Of a stretch of DNA of 64,000 nucleotides, positions 45,087 through 54,131 are shown in pieces. The stretch's first letter is position 1, and every line of letters begins with the position of its first letter. The notes under the pieces are model-generated. The model was given only the letters and a program-made list of their open reading frames with translations. It searched no databases and was not told the DNA's origin. Origin of the DNA: Chloroflexota bacterium. GTDB taxonomy: Bacteria; Chloroflexota; Dehalococcoidia; Bin125. The position numbers and the translations under genes were made by a program. The stretch covers positions 1 through 64,000 of the forward strand of contig JAPPJZ010000082.1 in assembly GCA_028874365.1 (NCBI GenBank). The letters are read 5' to 3'.

Positions 45087-46703
45087 CTACGACGCGGCGA
45101 CGGCTGGAAGGTCATCCTCGGCGCTCCGACGGGCTGCGAGCGTTCGGCTCAATGACGACGCCGCGTCGAGCAACTCGCGCGACTCTGGCGCCTGAGGATC
45201 ATTCACGAAGCTCGCCATCGCCGCGATCTCGACGAGTGTTCCTTCGTTGAGCACACCGACCCGGTGGGCAAACTCGTGCGCCAGAGCTAAATCGTGCGTG
45301 ATGAACAACAGGCTGATCCCGGTTTCGCGTTGGATCTGCTGCAGCAGATCCACGATTTGACTCTGCACGATGGTGTCCAGCGCGGTGGTGATCTCGTCGC
45401 AGACCAAAACTTCCGGCTCAGCCGCGAGCGCTCGTGCGATCGCCGCACGCTGTTGCTCACCACCCGACAGCTCGTGAGGTCGACGCCTCGCGAGCGCCGG
45501 TTCGAGTTGGACCTGTTCCAGGAGTTCCGCGAGACGCTCTGTGGCCGCCGAGCCGCTGAGCCCGCGTGTTTGGCGGATTGAGCGTCGGATGCCGTCGCCC
45601 ACTGTTCGGCGAGGATTGAAGGACTCCTCGGGGTTCTGCGGCACGAGCTGGATCGCCGCGCGTTGCTTCCTGTCCCGCCGGCGCAATAGCGGAGGCAGCA
45701 AACATCCGTTGAGCAGCACCTCTCCGCTCTCCGCTGGATGCAGTCCGAGCAGCACTCGGGCAATCGTCGATTTCCCGCTGCCAGAGCGGCCGATCAGCGC
45801 AAACGTTTCTCCCGACGCCAGATCGAAGGAGACATTCCGGGCGGCGTGAATCGTGCGCGCACCGCGCCCCCGACCGAGGACGAATTGCGCAGAAACATCG
45901 ATAGCTCGCAGCACAGGAACCGGTTCATCAGTGTTCGGAGCAAGTGGCGGTTGGTCGACCGCGATGTCTGGTGACGCCGAGACCAGTGCCTTCGAGTATG
46001 AGTCCATCGGGGTGTGGAGCACCCGAAGCGCTGCTCCACGTTCAACGATCTCGCCTTGCCGGAGCACGACCACTTCGTCCGCCATCCGAGCTACCGAGGC
46101 AAGATCGTGGGAGATCAACAACGTCGCTGCGCCGAGATCGTCGCGAAGGCGTTCGACCAGCGAGAGCATCAGCCGCTGCGTGGTCGGATCGATTGAGCTC
46201 GTCGGTTCATCGAGGATCAGCACGCGTGGCTGATTCGCAATCGCGCGGGCCATCGCAACTCGCTGTTGTTGGCCGATGGAAAGCTGGTGCGGAAACCGCC
46301 GGCGGAAGGAGCGATCACTTGGAAGCTGAACCAGCTCCAGCAACTGTCCAGTCGGCTCGGACGTCGCCAGGCGCCGTTCTTCAACCAGGTCCTCGACCCG
46401 CATGGTCGGGGTCAGCGTCGAGGCCGGATTCTGGGGCAGATACGCAATCGACTCCCGCCGAAGGCGACGCAGCTCGGCTTCGGGAAGTTCGAAGAGGTTT
46501 TGACCGCCGAAGCAGACTTCCCCGCCGACCTTGCGCATGCCAGGCCGCACAAAACCAAGCAGGGCCAGGCCGAGCGTCGTCTTGCCGGCCCCTGATCCTC
46601 CCACCGCCGCGAGCGTCCGACCTGATTCCAGGCTGACGCTCACCCCAACAAGGATCTGCGCGTCAAGACCGCCCCGAACCTCGAGGTCTCGCACTTCGAT
46701 CAT
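45087..46703 (-). CDS. Fused dipeptide/oligopeptide ABC ATPase (DppD-DppF type)
   Basis: 538-residue protein with two complete ATPase domains joined in one chain. The first has GGSGAGKTT, an LSIGQQQRVAMARAI signature and LILDEPTSSIDP. The second has GRSGSGKST, LSGGEQQRAAIARAL and LVCDEITTALD, with the oligopeptide-ATPase tail. Start ATG 46703 overlaps the stop of the upstream permease (ATGA); upstream in-frame sequence is not ATPase-like. It energises the permeases encoded just before it. Because the second importer unit in this window lacks an ATPase gene, it may be shared. Confidence 0.94.
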   Translation of the reverse strand: MIEVRDLEVRGGLDAQILVGVSVSLESGRTLAAVGGSGAGKTTLGLALLGFVRPGMRKVGGEVCFGGQNLFELPEAELRRLRRESIAYLPQNPASTLTPTMRVEDLVEERRLATSEPTGQLLELVQLPSDRSFRRRFPHQLSIGQQQRVAMARAIANQPRVLILDEPTSSIDPTTQRLMLSLVERLRDDLGAATLLISHDLASVARMADEVVVLRQGEIVERGAALRVLHTPMDSYSKALVSASPDIAVDQPPLAPNTDEPVPVLRAIDVSAQFVLGRGRGARTIHAARNVSFDLASGETFALIGRSGSGKSTIARVLLGLHPAESGEVLLNGCLLPPLLRRRDRKQRAAIQLVPQNPEESFNPRRTVGDGIRRSIRQTRGLSGSAATERLAELLEQVQLEPALARRRPHELSGGEQQRAAIARALAAEPEVLVCDEITTALDTIVQSQIVDLLQQIQRETGISLLFITHDLALAHEFAHRVGVLNEGTLVEIAAMASFVNDPQAPESRELLDAASSLSRTLAARRSAEDDLPAVAAS

Positions 46704-47539
46704 CGGGCGACCTGTCTCGCAAACCGGTCGGCAAGCAGATTGACTGGAATGGTCAGGATGAGGACCATCAGCGACGGTGCGATCGTGGCCCACGGATTGA
46801 GCCCGGCGCCGCCAATGTTCTCGGAAATCATCGAGCCCCAGTCGGTCGAAGGCGGAGGCGGACCGAAGCCAAGGAATCCCGCTGCCGCGACTAGGTAAAT
46901 CGCCCCGATGAAGCGCAACCCGGCGTCGGCGAGCATTGGACGGGCGAGATTCGGCACGACATCGCGGACCAGGATCATTGCCGCCGACTCGCCGATCATG
47001 CGCGCCTGCTCAACGTACCCGCTATGGATGATCGGAAAGGCGGCCGCACGAGAGTAGCGCGTCGTGAACGGGATCGAGACGATGATCACCGCAAGCGCCA
47101 AAACCCAATGCTGCACCCCGAAACGGTGAAAGAGCACCAGGGCGACGAGGATTGATGGAATCACGGCGAACACGTCCATGACGCGCATGATCACATCATC
47201 TCGGCGCAAGGCTGCGGCCGACACCCCGAGCACTCCGCCAATCAGCGTTGCCAGCGCCGTCGCAACGACGGGAATGATGACGATCGGCCGCCCGCCGTGC
47301 AGGATGCGCGACAGCACATCGCGCCCAAGGTGGTCCGACCCGAGCAAACTGACCTCAGCGTCAAACGGCAACGACACCACCTCCACCCTGTCGTGCGGCG
47401 CGATCGCCGGACCGAACAGGGCAAGGATCAGGATTGCCAACAGCACCGCCAACAGCACGACCGTCACCGGGGACACACGATCCCGACCGGTGCGCCTCCC
47501 GCGTAGTGCGACGACTTCCTGACCAGCCAATGAGGTCAT
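46700..47539 (-). CDS. Peptide-type ABC transporter permease (DppC-like)
   Basis: 279-residue inner-membrane permease with an N-terminal helix, the GSDHLGRDVLSRILHGGR motif that precedes the DppC membrane core, and about six helices in total. The cytoplasmic coupling loop lies around EQARMIGESAAMILVRDVVPN. It overlaps both neighbours by 4 bp. It forms the translocation pore with the DppB-like protein for a ligand delivered by the glutamine-rich binding protein. Confidence 0.92.
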   Translation of the reverse strand: MTSLAGQEVVALRGRRTGRDRVSPVTVVLLAVLLAILILALFGPAIAPHDRVEVVSLPFDAEVSLLGSDHLGRDVLSRILHGGRPIVIIPVVATALATLIGGVLGVSAAALRRDDVIMRVMDVFAVIPSILVALVLFHRFGVQHWVLALAVIIVSIPFTTRYSRAAAFPIIHSGYVEQARMIGESAAMILVRDVVPNLARPMLADAGLRFIGAIYLVAAAGFLGFGPPPPSTDWGSMISENIGGAGLNPWATIAPSLMVLILTIPVNLLADRFARQVAR

Positions 47540-48504
47540 CCCGCCGTCCTCCGCTCTGGCGAAGCGAGGAATCCGACCGCGTCGGCTATCTGGAACCCGA
47601 CAATCACGGTTGCCGCCTGGATCAGTCCGATCACCTCGATCACGGGCGCGTCGCGCAGCGCGATCCGATCAACCAACTGCGAGCCGAGACCGGGAAACGC
47701 GAAGATCCGCTCAACCACGACCGCTCCGCCGACCAGGAACGGCACCATGAAGGCAAGCACCTGGACCGACGGTGGAACCGCCGATGGGAGCAGATGTCGA
47801 AACAGCACGCGGGACTCAGTCAATCCAGCGAGTCGCGCGGCCTGCACGTGCGGTAGCCGCGCCGCGTCCGCGACCGCCGCACGGATCAGGCGCGCGCCGT
47901 AGGCGCCGCCGACGATGCTGAGCGATATCACCGGCAACACAAGAATCTCCGGCCGCGACAGCGGAGTCCCCTCGCTGGGCACCAGAGAAACGGCCGGTAA
48001 CCAGCCCAGTTCGAGTCCGACGACCGAGATCAGGATCCCGGCAATGATGAACTCCGGCACCGACACCGCGCTCAGTGTTGTCACAGAAACCACCGTCGAG
48101 GTCTTCGAGCCGTCACGCATGCCGCCCAACGCGGCCAGACACAGCGCCACCGCAGCGATCGTGGCGAACGCCACCAGCGCGAGTATGGCCGTGTTGAGCG
48201 CCGGCCGCGCGATGATCGCTTCAACTGATTGATTCGTGCGAACCGACTCGCCCAGGTCGCCCTGCAACGTCGACCAGAGCCAGTGTCCATAGCGGACGGG
48301 TACCGGGTCGTTGAGGTTCAGTTGCTCGCGCAGAACGTCGAGTCGTTCCGGCGTCGCGTTGATGCCCAGGATCTGCTGCGCCGGATCGCCGGGCAGCCAC
48401 TCGACCGCAGCGAACAGGATGACGCTGACCGCCAATAGCGTCGCGACCAATGACGCCATTCGCCAGATCGTGTAGCGGGCGGCGTTGTGCAGTCCAGCCG
48501 TCAT
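47536..48504 (-). CDS. Peptide-type ABC transporter permease (DppB-like)
   Basis: 322-residue DppB/OppB-type permease. It has an N-terminal helix, EWLPGDPAQQILG with the family PGDP, the segment LNLNDPVPVRYGHWLWSTLQGDLGESV, several helices, and the coupling loop AARLAGLTESRVLFRHLLPSAVPP. It starts 21 bp after the binding-protein gene and overlaps the DppC-like gene. The natural substrate could be a peptide, opine or other amphipathic compound. Confidence 0.92.
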   Translation of the reverse strand: MTAGLHNAARYTIWRMASLVATLLAVSVILFAAVEWLPGDPAQQILGINATPERLDVLREQLNLNDPVPVRYGHWLWSTLQGDLGESVRTNQSVEAIIARPALNTAILALVAFATIAAVALCLAALGGMRDGSKTSTVVSVTTLSAVSVPEFIIAGILISVVGLELGWLPAVSLVPSEGTPLSRPEILVLPVISLSIVGGAYGARLIRAAVADAARLPHVQAARLAGLTESRVLFRHLLPSAVPPSVQVLAFMVPFLVGGAVVVERIFAFPGLGSQLVDRIALRDAPVIEVIGLIQAATVIVGFQIADAVGFLASPERRTAG

Positions 48505-48525
48505 CCGCCCCGTCCGAACCAGGCC

Positions 48526-50286
48526 CTAGCTACTCAGCACGACATCCTGGAGTTTGACGAGTCCGTCGCTGACCAGGTTCACATTGGTCACGTTGGGCGT
48601 GTAGGCCATGATCAATGGGCTGTAGCCCCAGACAATCAGGCCGCCATCGTTCCACTCGATCTCCTGAGCACGGAGCAGTGACTCGGCGCGCTCGGCATCG
48701 TCGACGGTGCTCTGCGACTCGTTCAGCGCCGCATCGAACTCCGGAGTGGCGAACGCCGTGACGTTGAAGACCGCGGCACTGCCAACGAACGTGGGCAAGT
48801 GCACGGCTGCCGGCCGATTGACGAAGTACATGGTCTGCAGAGGCGTCGACAGGACCCTGGCGAAGTCGCTGAAGAATGCGTCGGCGGGAACCTCTTCGAT
48901 CGTGAGCGTGACGCCGGCCTCGGCAAGCTGGGACACCAGTAGCTCCGCCGACGAGACGAGGCCCGGCACGACCTCCGATGCGACGATATCCAGTTCGCTC
49001 ACTCCGGCGGCGCTAAAGAGCTCAGCCGCGCGTGCAAGATCGCGGCTTCGCTGCGGCAAGGCGTCGTGATAACCGGCCAAACCAAGTCCAACCAGGTCAT
49101 TGCCGAGCTCGCCTTGCCCGAGCAGCACGCCTCCCAGCAATGCCTGTCGATCGATCGCAAGCCGCATCGCCTCGCGGAGGCGAGCGTCATTGAATGGCGG
49201 AATCGAGGTGTTCATGGCGAAGCACAACGCCGTGCCGCCCAGGGTTGAGCGTTCGACCACGATGTCCTCGTTGTCTTGCTCGGCCAAGGCGATCGTCGGC
49301 GTCAGCCCCCGGGCGAAGTCGATTTCACCCGACTTGAGCGCATTGATTCGTGCATTGGGGTCGGTGATCGGAATCGTGATGACCCGGTCCAGGGCAGCCG
49401 GCTCTCCCCACCAATCGTCGTTGCGGATCAGCTCGACGCCGTCGGCCCCGTCGTTCGAGACGACCCGGAAGGGTCCCGAGCCGTTGGGTAGCGCCAGATC
49501 GGTGATTCCTTCAGGCACGATCGGCGCGTAGAGCGCCAACGAGGCGTCGAGAAAGTCGGCGCGTGGCCGCAAGAGCGGCAACTCGAGCGTCAGGTCGTCG
49601 ATCGCGACCATGTTTGCGTAGTCCACGTCGGCCCACTGTCCCGCGAAGTACGGGCTCGTCTCCCAGTCGCCCAGGAAGCCGATCGAAAACGCCACATCCT
49701 GTGCGGTGAGCCGTGTCCCGTCGTGAAAGCGAACGCCGGGACGCAGCTTGATCGTCCACGCCGTGGCGTCCTCGTTCGGCGTCATGCTCTCTGCGACCCC
49801 CGGCTCGATACCCTTCGGTCCTTGCAACGCGAGGAAGTCGAACGCGGCCGCCATCGAGTGATACGCGAGCCCCGAGCGAATGTCGCGCGGGTCGATCGCG
49901 CTGCCGCTGCCGCCCAGAGCGGAGAAGCGCAGCGTGCCGCCGGTCGTCTCGGCGACCATCGCCTGCTGCTCTTCCTCCTGTTGGGCCGGAGCGGCCTCTT
50001 GCTGTGGCTCCGCAGCCTGCTGTTGAGCGGTCGCTTGCTGTTGCTCTTGCTGCTCTGCCGCCTCCGCGACAGCCTGCTCCTGTTGCGGCTGCGCCTCTTG
50101 CTGGCTGGCAGCTTGCTGTTCCACCTGCTCCTGTTGCTGCTGAGCAGCCGCAGACGAGGGCGCAGGCTGGTCGTCGTCATCGTCGCCGCAGCCGACGAGC
50201 GCAAGCGCCGTCGCGCCGACACCGGCTGACGCAGCGGCACGCAGAAACACGCGCCGCGAAACGCGGAGGTTGGAAAACGGGGTCAA
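48526..50286 (-). CDS. Solute-binding lipoprotein, family 5, Tat signal and Gln-rich linker
   Basis: 586-residue extracytoplasmic binding protein. The twin-arginine signal SRRVFLRAAA is followed by the lipobox ALVG-C33, then an Asp run, then a Gln/Glu/Ala-rich linker to about residue 110 before the folded family 5 domain (TGGTLRFSALGGSG, WTIKLRPGVRFHDGTRLTAQD). It starts at TTG 50286; no clear SD was found. It is the first gene of the importer operon with DppB, DppC and the fused ATPase. Ligand unknown. It shares its Asp run and Gln-rich linker with two other binding proteins in this window. Confidence 0.9.
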   Translation of the reverse strand: MTPFSNLRVSRRVFLRAAASAGVGATALALVGCGDDDDDQPAPSSAAAQQQQEQVEQQAASQQEAQPQQEQAVAEAAEQQEQQQATAQQQAAEPQQEAAPAQQEEEQQAMVAETTGGTLRFSALGGSGSAIDPRDIRSGLAYHSMAAAFDFLALQGPKGIEPGVAESMTPNEDATAWTIKLRPGVRFHDGTRLTAQDVAFSIGFLGDWETSPYFAGQWADVDYANMVAIDDLTLELPLLRPRADFLDASLALYAPIVPEGITDLALPNGSGPFRVVSNDGADGVELIRNDDWWGEPAALDRVITIPITDPNARINALKSGEIDFARGLTPTIALAEQDNEDIVVERSTLGGTALCFAMNTSIPPFNDARLREAMRLAIDRQALLGGVLLGQGELGNDLVGLGLAGYHDALPQRSRDLARAAELFSAAGVSELDIVASEVVPGLVSSAELLVSQLAEAGVTLTIEEVPADAFFSDFARVLSTPLQTMYFVNRPAAVHLPTFVGSAAVFNVTAFATPEFDAALNESQSTVDDAERAESLLRAQEIEWNDGGLIVWGYSPLIMAYTPNVTNVNLVSDGLVKLQDVVLSS

Positions 50287-51049
50287 AGGGGTGGGCCAAT
50301 CCAGAGGGCTTGTCCGATGAGGGTAGGTTTTTCTGCAACTACTGAAAGTAACAGAGGCTACAGAGGCCGGATTGGCCGGACAATGGTCGACCGGTTCTCG
50401 GATCCGGCCACGAGCAATCCGGCCCGGACGTACATGAGGCCCATCTCCTGACCTTCCGTCACGCCATCGGTCTCGTCGACACCGCTCAACCGTGTCCGCT
50501 CGTGACTACGCCTACTGCAAACAGCGTCAGCGGCGAGACGCAGCGACCACCGCGTCGACAACGCGGAGAACACAGCTCGCAATTCAGAATTCACTACGTG
50601 ATGGTGGGCCATCGTGTACCAAACTGCGAACTCTCTTTTGGGAGATCGCGCTGTAGGCGTCAGCTCAGAACTTCGTGAGCTCACCAATCTTCGCTAGGTT
50701 CCAGTCCGCTCATTTGGGCTGTGTGTGTCCCAACGGCCGGTCCGCGAGGCGTTCAGGCACGCCCGAATGTGAAGGGCGGCATGAGCGCGCTCTCTGACCT
50801 CGGTCGGCCTCTTGCCCAGTCCTAACGGATACATCACACGGGTGGGACCGAGGTGATGTCGGCAGTACCACTTTCCCTCATGACAGGCGCTAGCGGCCGC
50901 GATCGGCCGGAACGCGTTGGAGCCGGAGCTAACCGTGGGCAGAGATGCCGCACAGACTACCAATGCAAGTCCAATCTCAGATGCCTACCTTGCATTCACA
51001 TACGAGTGGCGAGCCCGTTTCCGCTGGGTGCTCTGCCTGGAGAACAACC
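50287..51049. other. Long intergenic region between divergent binding-protein genes
   Basis: About 760 bp without a credible gene. Two leftward open frames, 50358-50687 and 50694-50963, have no recognisable product and no SD. The stretch separates two importer operons and probably carries their promoters. I see no tRNA, repeat array or transposon end in it. Confidence 0.5.
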
Positions 51050-53068
51050 ATGACTGAGAGAAACCACTGGACGCAACTCTCGCGCAGACACCTGACGCGC
51101 CGAGCACTGCTTCGCGGCAGCGCTCGCGCTGGCGTCGGCGCTGCCGGTCTGGCCCTGGTGGGCTGTGGAGGCGACGATGACGACGTCCAGCAGCAAGCTG
51201 TCACGCAGGTCCAGCAACAGGACCAACAACAGCAGCAGGCCATACAAGAGCAGCAACAACAAGCCGCGCAGCAACAACAGGCCCAGCAGCAACAAGCGGC
51301 GCAGCAGCAGGCCACGCAACAGCAACAGGAACAGCGAGCTCAGCAGCAGGCCCAGCAGATCGAGGCGCAGGAGCAGACCCAGCAGGATCAGGCCGAGCAG
51401 CAGGCCGCGGTCTCCCGCTATGACAAAGCTCCCGTCGACGGCGGTACGATCGTGGATATCACGGCCGTCATCTTCGATTCCGCCGACGCCAGCCAGAGCG
51501 TGTCCAGCGAGGTCTTGCGGGTGCTCGGACGGATTCAATCGAAGCTGCTGCGATTCTCGAATCCGGACTCGGGCGAACTCGCCGCTGATCTCGCCTCCGG
51601 ATGGGAGGTGCCGGACGGCCAGACCGTCGTGTTGCAGCTGCGCGAGGGCGTGAGCTGGCACGCCGAGGGGCCCGGCGCGGACCACCCTGCTTCTACAGCG
51701 GGGCGCACGCTGACCGCCGAGGACCTCGCGTGGAACATCGAACGGCAAAAGTCCGGCCTGTTGCAGGACGGCACGGAAGGCGCGTTCGGCCGCAAGGGCT
51801 ACTGGAGCAACGTTGCCTCGATCGATATCGATGCCGGCGCAATGACGCTCAACCTGACTGCTCCGAATGCAGCATTCCTCCAGGGTCTCGCCAACGAGTT
51901 CAACCTCATGGGTCAGCCCGAACTCCTGATTGACATCGAACCGGATGCCGTCAATGTCTCCGCCGACAAGGTGATCGGGACCGGACCCTATATCCTCACC
52001 GAGTGGCTGCCCGGCGAAAGCATTTCCGCCGTACGCAACCCCGACTACCACAGCCCCGGCCCGCGGGCGCACAACTGGGTCTGGAACCAGTCCTTCGAGG
52101 ATCCCACGGCCTACCGGATCGCCTTCGAGCAGAAGCAGGTCGACTCGATGCTGACCGGGGGCGCAGAACTGCTCCAGTCGATCCAGGCTGAGAACCCTGA
52201 TTCGACCTTCCTCACCTACAAAGGCAGCGCCTTCCCGATTGCCGCCTACGTCAACCCAATCTTCGAACCCTGGAACGACCCGCGCATGGTGAAGGCGATC
52301 GACATCGCCATCGATCGGCGTGCGCTCATCCAGCAACTCGCGCAAGGGCTGGGGAAGGCCAGCGGACCCGTGCCGTGGGTGCAGGAGGCCTGGGCGATTC
52401 CGCAGGAAGAACTCGCCGAATTCGCGGCCTACAGTCTCGATCGCGAGGCGGCCCTGCAAGAGGCCAACGCACTCTGGAGTGCGGCCGGCGGTGCGGAGGC
52501 AGGCCAGATCGACTGGGTCAATTCCGATGCCTATGAGGCCACGCGGCCGGGCTCGACGGAGGCCGTCGCCGAGATGTTCAATCAGGCGTTCGGCACCGAC
52601 CAGTTCCAAGGCGTCACCCAATCGTATGGTGAGATCTTCCCAGCCTGGTTCGAAAAGACGTTCACCACGTTCTTCTCGTGGATTCCAAACTTGACGGTCC
52701 CGGACGCACGAGCGGACCTGGCCGCAGCGTTCAAGACCGACGCGGCGGGCAACTACTGGGGCATCAGTGAGCCAGACGAGATCGATGCCAAGCTCGACGC
52801 CGCAACGCAGGAGTTCGACTTCGAAAAGGCGAACGCGCTTGTGCGTGAAGTCCAAGACTTCATCATCGAGAACGGTCAGTTCGGCCGTCACATCATCTAC
52901 AACGCCGTCGAGCCGACGGTCGCGTGGAACTACCTGCACCCCGCGCTGAAGTCGGAGACCGAGGGCTACACCTTCGAGTCGGAGAGCCTGCAGGCCCTCG
53001 ACTCATGGATCGACCCGGACGATCCGAGCATCGAAGGCCGCGCGGAGCCGGAGCCGCGACCGCTCTAG
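51050..53068 (+). CDS. Solute-binding lipoprotein, family 5, with Gln-rich linker
   Basis: 672-residue binding protein from ATG 51050 (ggag seven bases upstream). Two overlapping twin-arginine motifs (SRRHLTRRALLRG) lead to lipobox ALVG-C39, a Gly-Asp run, and an extreme linker: 45 of residues 46-120 are Gln. The mature domain follows with YDKAPVDGGTIVDIT, WEVPDGQTVVLQLREGVSWH and GTGPYILTEWLPGESI, which place it in the peptide/opine/nickel class. It heads an operon with two permeases but no ATPase. The linker DNA is a run of CAG/CAA codons. Confidence 0.93.
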   Translation: MTERNHWTQLSRRHLTRRALLRGSARAGVGAAGLALVGCGGDDDDVQQQAVTQVQQQDQQQQQAIQEQQQQAAQQQQAQQQQAAQQQATQQQQEQRAQQQAQQIEAQEQTQQDQAEQQAAVSRYDKAPVDGGTIVDITAVIFDSADASQSVSSEVLRVLGRIQSKLLRFSNPDSGELAADLASGWEVPDGQTVVLQLREGVSWHAEGPGADHPASTAGRTLTAEDLAWNIERQKSGLLQDGTEGAFGRKGYWSNVASIDIDAGAMTLNLTAPNAAFLQGLANEFNLMGQPELLIDIEPDAVNVSADKVIGTGPYILTEWLPGESISAVRNPDYHSPGPRAHNWVWNQSFEDPTAYRIAFEQKQVDSMLTGGAELLQSIQAENPDSTFLTYKGSAFPIAAYVNPIFEPWNDPRMVKAIDIAIDRRALIQQLAQGLGKASGPVPWVQEAWAIPQEELAEFAAYSLDREAALQEANALWSAAGGAEAGQIDWVNSDAYEATRPGSTEAVAEMFNQAFGTDQFQGVTQSYGEIFPAWFEKTFTTFFSWIPNLTVPDARADLAAAFKTDAAGNYWGISEPDEIDAKLDAATQEFDFEKANALVREVQDFIIENGQFGRHIIYNAVEPTVAWNYLHPALKSETEGYTFESESLQALDSWIDPDDPSIEGRAEPEPRPL

Positions 53069-53100
53069 AAGCCGACGAGGCACGCGAGGAGTTCACTTAA

Positions 53101-53136
53101 GGGCCGGGACGCGAAGCATGGGCTTCCGCCCGGCCC
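53101..53136 (+). terminator. Hairpin between binding protein and permease genes
   Basis: Perfect 8-bp outer stem gggccggg (53101-53108) with cccggccc (53129-53136), and an inner stem gaagc/gcttc (53113-53117/53122-53126). There is no T tract. Such a hairpin can protect the binding-protein mRNA and lower permease expression. Confidence 0.55.
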
Positions 53137-53171
53137 CGCTCGTCTCTCGATAGGAAACCGCCAACGGACCA

Positions 53172-54131
53172 GTGCAGCAATACATCGTTCGCCGCGCGAT
53201 TCTGAACATCTTCGTCCTGTGGATCGTCGCGACGCTGGTGTTCTTCGCCGTGCACGTCCTGCCCGGCAATTTCGCGTCCCAGCAGTTTGCCAGCGCGAAC
53301 CTGGGCAGCGTGAGCCCCGAGGCGATCGCACGGGCCGAGGCGGTCCTTGGCCTCGACAGGCCCGTGTTCGAGCAATACGGCACATTCCTCTGGGATCTGG
53401 TGCGGTTCGACCTCGGCGAGTCGTTCCGCTCCAAGCGCTCCGTCTGGAACGAGCTCGGCCGCGCCGTGCCTTACTCCATTGAGCTCGGTGTCCTGATCGT
53501 CCTGGTCGGATTCACGATCGCCATCCCGGTCGGCATCATCAGCGCCGTCAAACAGGATCAGTTACCTGACTATGTCCTACGCGGCGGCGCGATCTTTGCC
53601 CTCGCGGCGCCGGTCTTTTGGACCGCCTCGATCGCCGTGATCCTTGTCTTGCAGTGGGACCTCTTCAAGATCGATGTTGACGGCCAGCCCCATCTATGGG
53701 AGAACCCGAAATCAGCCCTCCAGTGGTATCTGATCCCGATGTTCGCCGGCGGGATCGCGGGCACGGCGACGACCATGCGCCTACTGCGTTCGCAGATGCT
53801 CGAAGTGCTGCGGGCGGACTACGTGGTCACGGCCCGCGCAAAGGGGCTGCCCGAGCGCACAATCGTCATGCGCCACGTGCTGCGCAACGCCTGGTTGCCA
53901 GTGCTGACGGTCATGGGCCTAACGGTGGCCACGATCATCGGCAGCCAGATCGTGCTCGAGCAGATGTTCAACGTCCCCGGTGTGGGCCGACTGCTCTTCC
54001 AGGCCATCACGCTGCGGGACACGCCGCTGCTCGAAGGCCTCGTCCTGGTCGTGGCCTTTGTCGTGGTCTTCACCAACCTCTTCGTCGACCTCCTCTATGG
54101 GCTGTTCGATCCGCGTGTGAGACTCGCGTGA
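53172..54131 (+). CDS. Peptide-type ABC transporter permease (DppB-like)
   Basis: 319 residues from GTG 53172. It has an N-terminal helix (ILNIFVLWIVATLVFFAVHV) with VLPGNFASQQF replacing the usual PGDP region, then FDLGESFRSKRSV and about six helices. The coupling loop is VTARAKGLPERTIVMRHVLRNAWLP and the C-terminal DLLYGLFDPRVRLA is typical. It overlaps the DppC-like gene by GTGA. The SD is weak, and a stable hairpin precedes it, so expression may be lower than that of the binding protein. Confidence 0.92.
   Translation: MQQYIVRRAILNIFVLWIVATLVFFAVHVLPGNFASQQFASANLGSVSPEAIARAEAVLGLDRPVFEQYGTFLWDLVRFDLGESFRSKRSVWNELGRAVPYSIELGVLIVLVGFTIAIPVGIISAVKQDQLPDYVLRGGAIFALAAPVFWTASIAVILVLQWDLFKIDVDGQPHLWENPKSALQWYLIPMFAGGIAGTATTMRLLRSQMLEVLRADYVVTARAKGLPERTIVMRHVLRNAWLPVLTVMGLTVATIIGSQIVLEQMFNVPGVGRLLFQAITLRDTPLLEGLVLVVAFVVVFTNLFVDLLYGLFDPRVRLA

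Noticed and set aside
50393..50405. ggttctcggatcc, resembling a tRNA T-loop.
   Set aside because: No acceptor, D or anticodon arms can be built around it.
50358..50963. Two leftward open frames in the region between the divergent importer operons.
   Set aside because: No SD, no recognisable domain, and unusual residue composition; more likely chance frames.
51186..51410. CAG/CAA-rich repetitive DNA, at first sight a repeat array.
   Set aside because: It is in frame and encodes the Gln-rich linker; there are no regular spacers, so it is not a CRISPR array or tandem satellite.
53696..54127. Upstream in-frame extension of the second permease.
   Set aside because: It is an out-of-frame shadow of the DppB-like gene; the GTG at 54128 gives the normal GTGA overlap and protein length.
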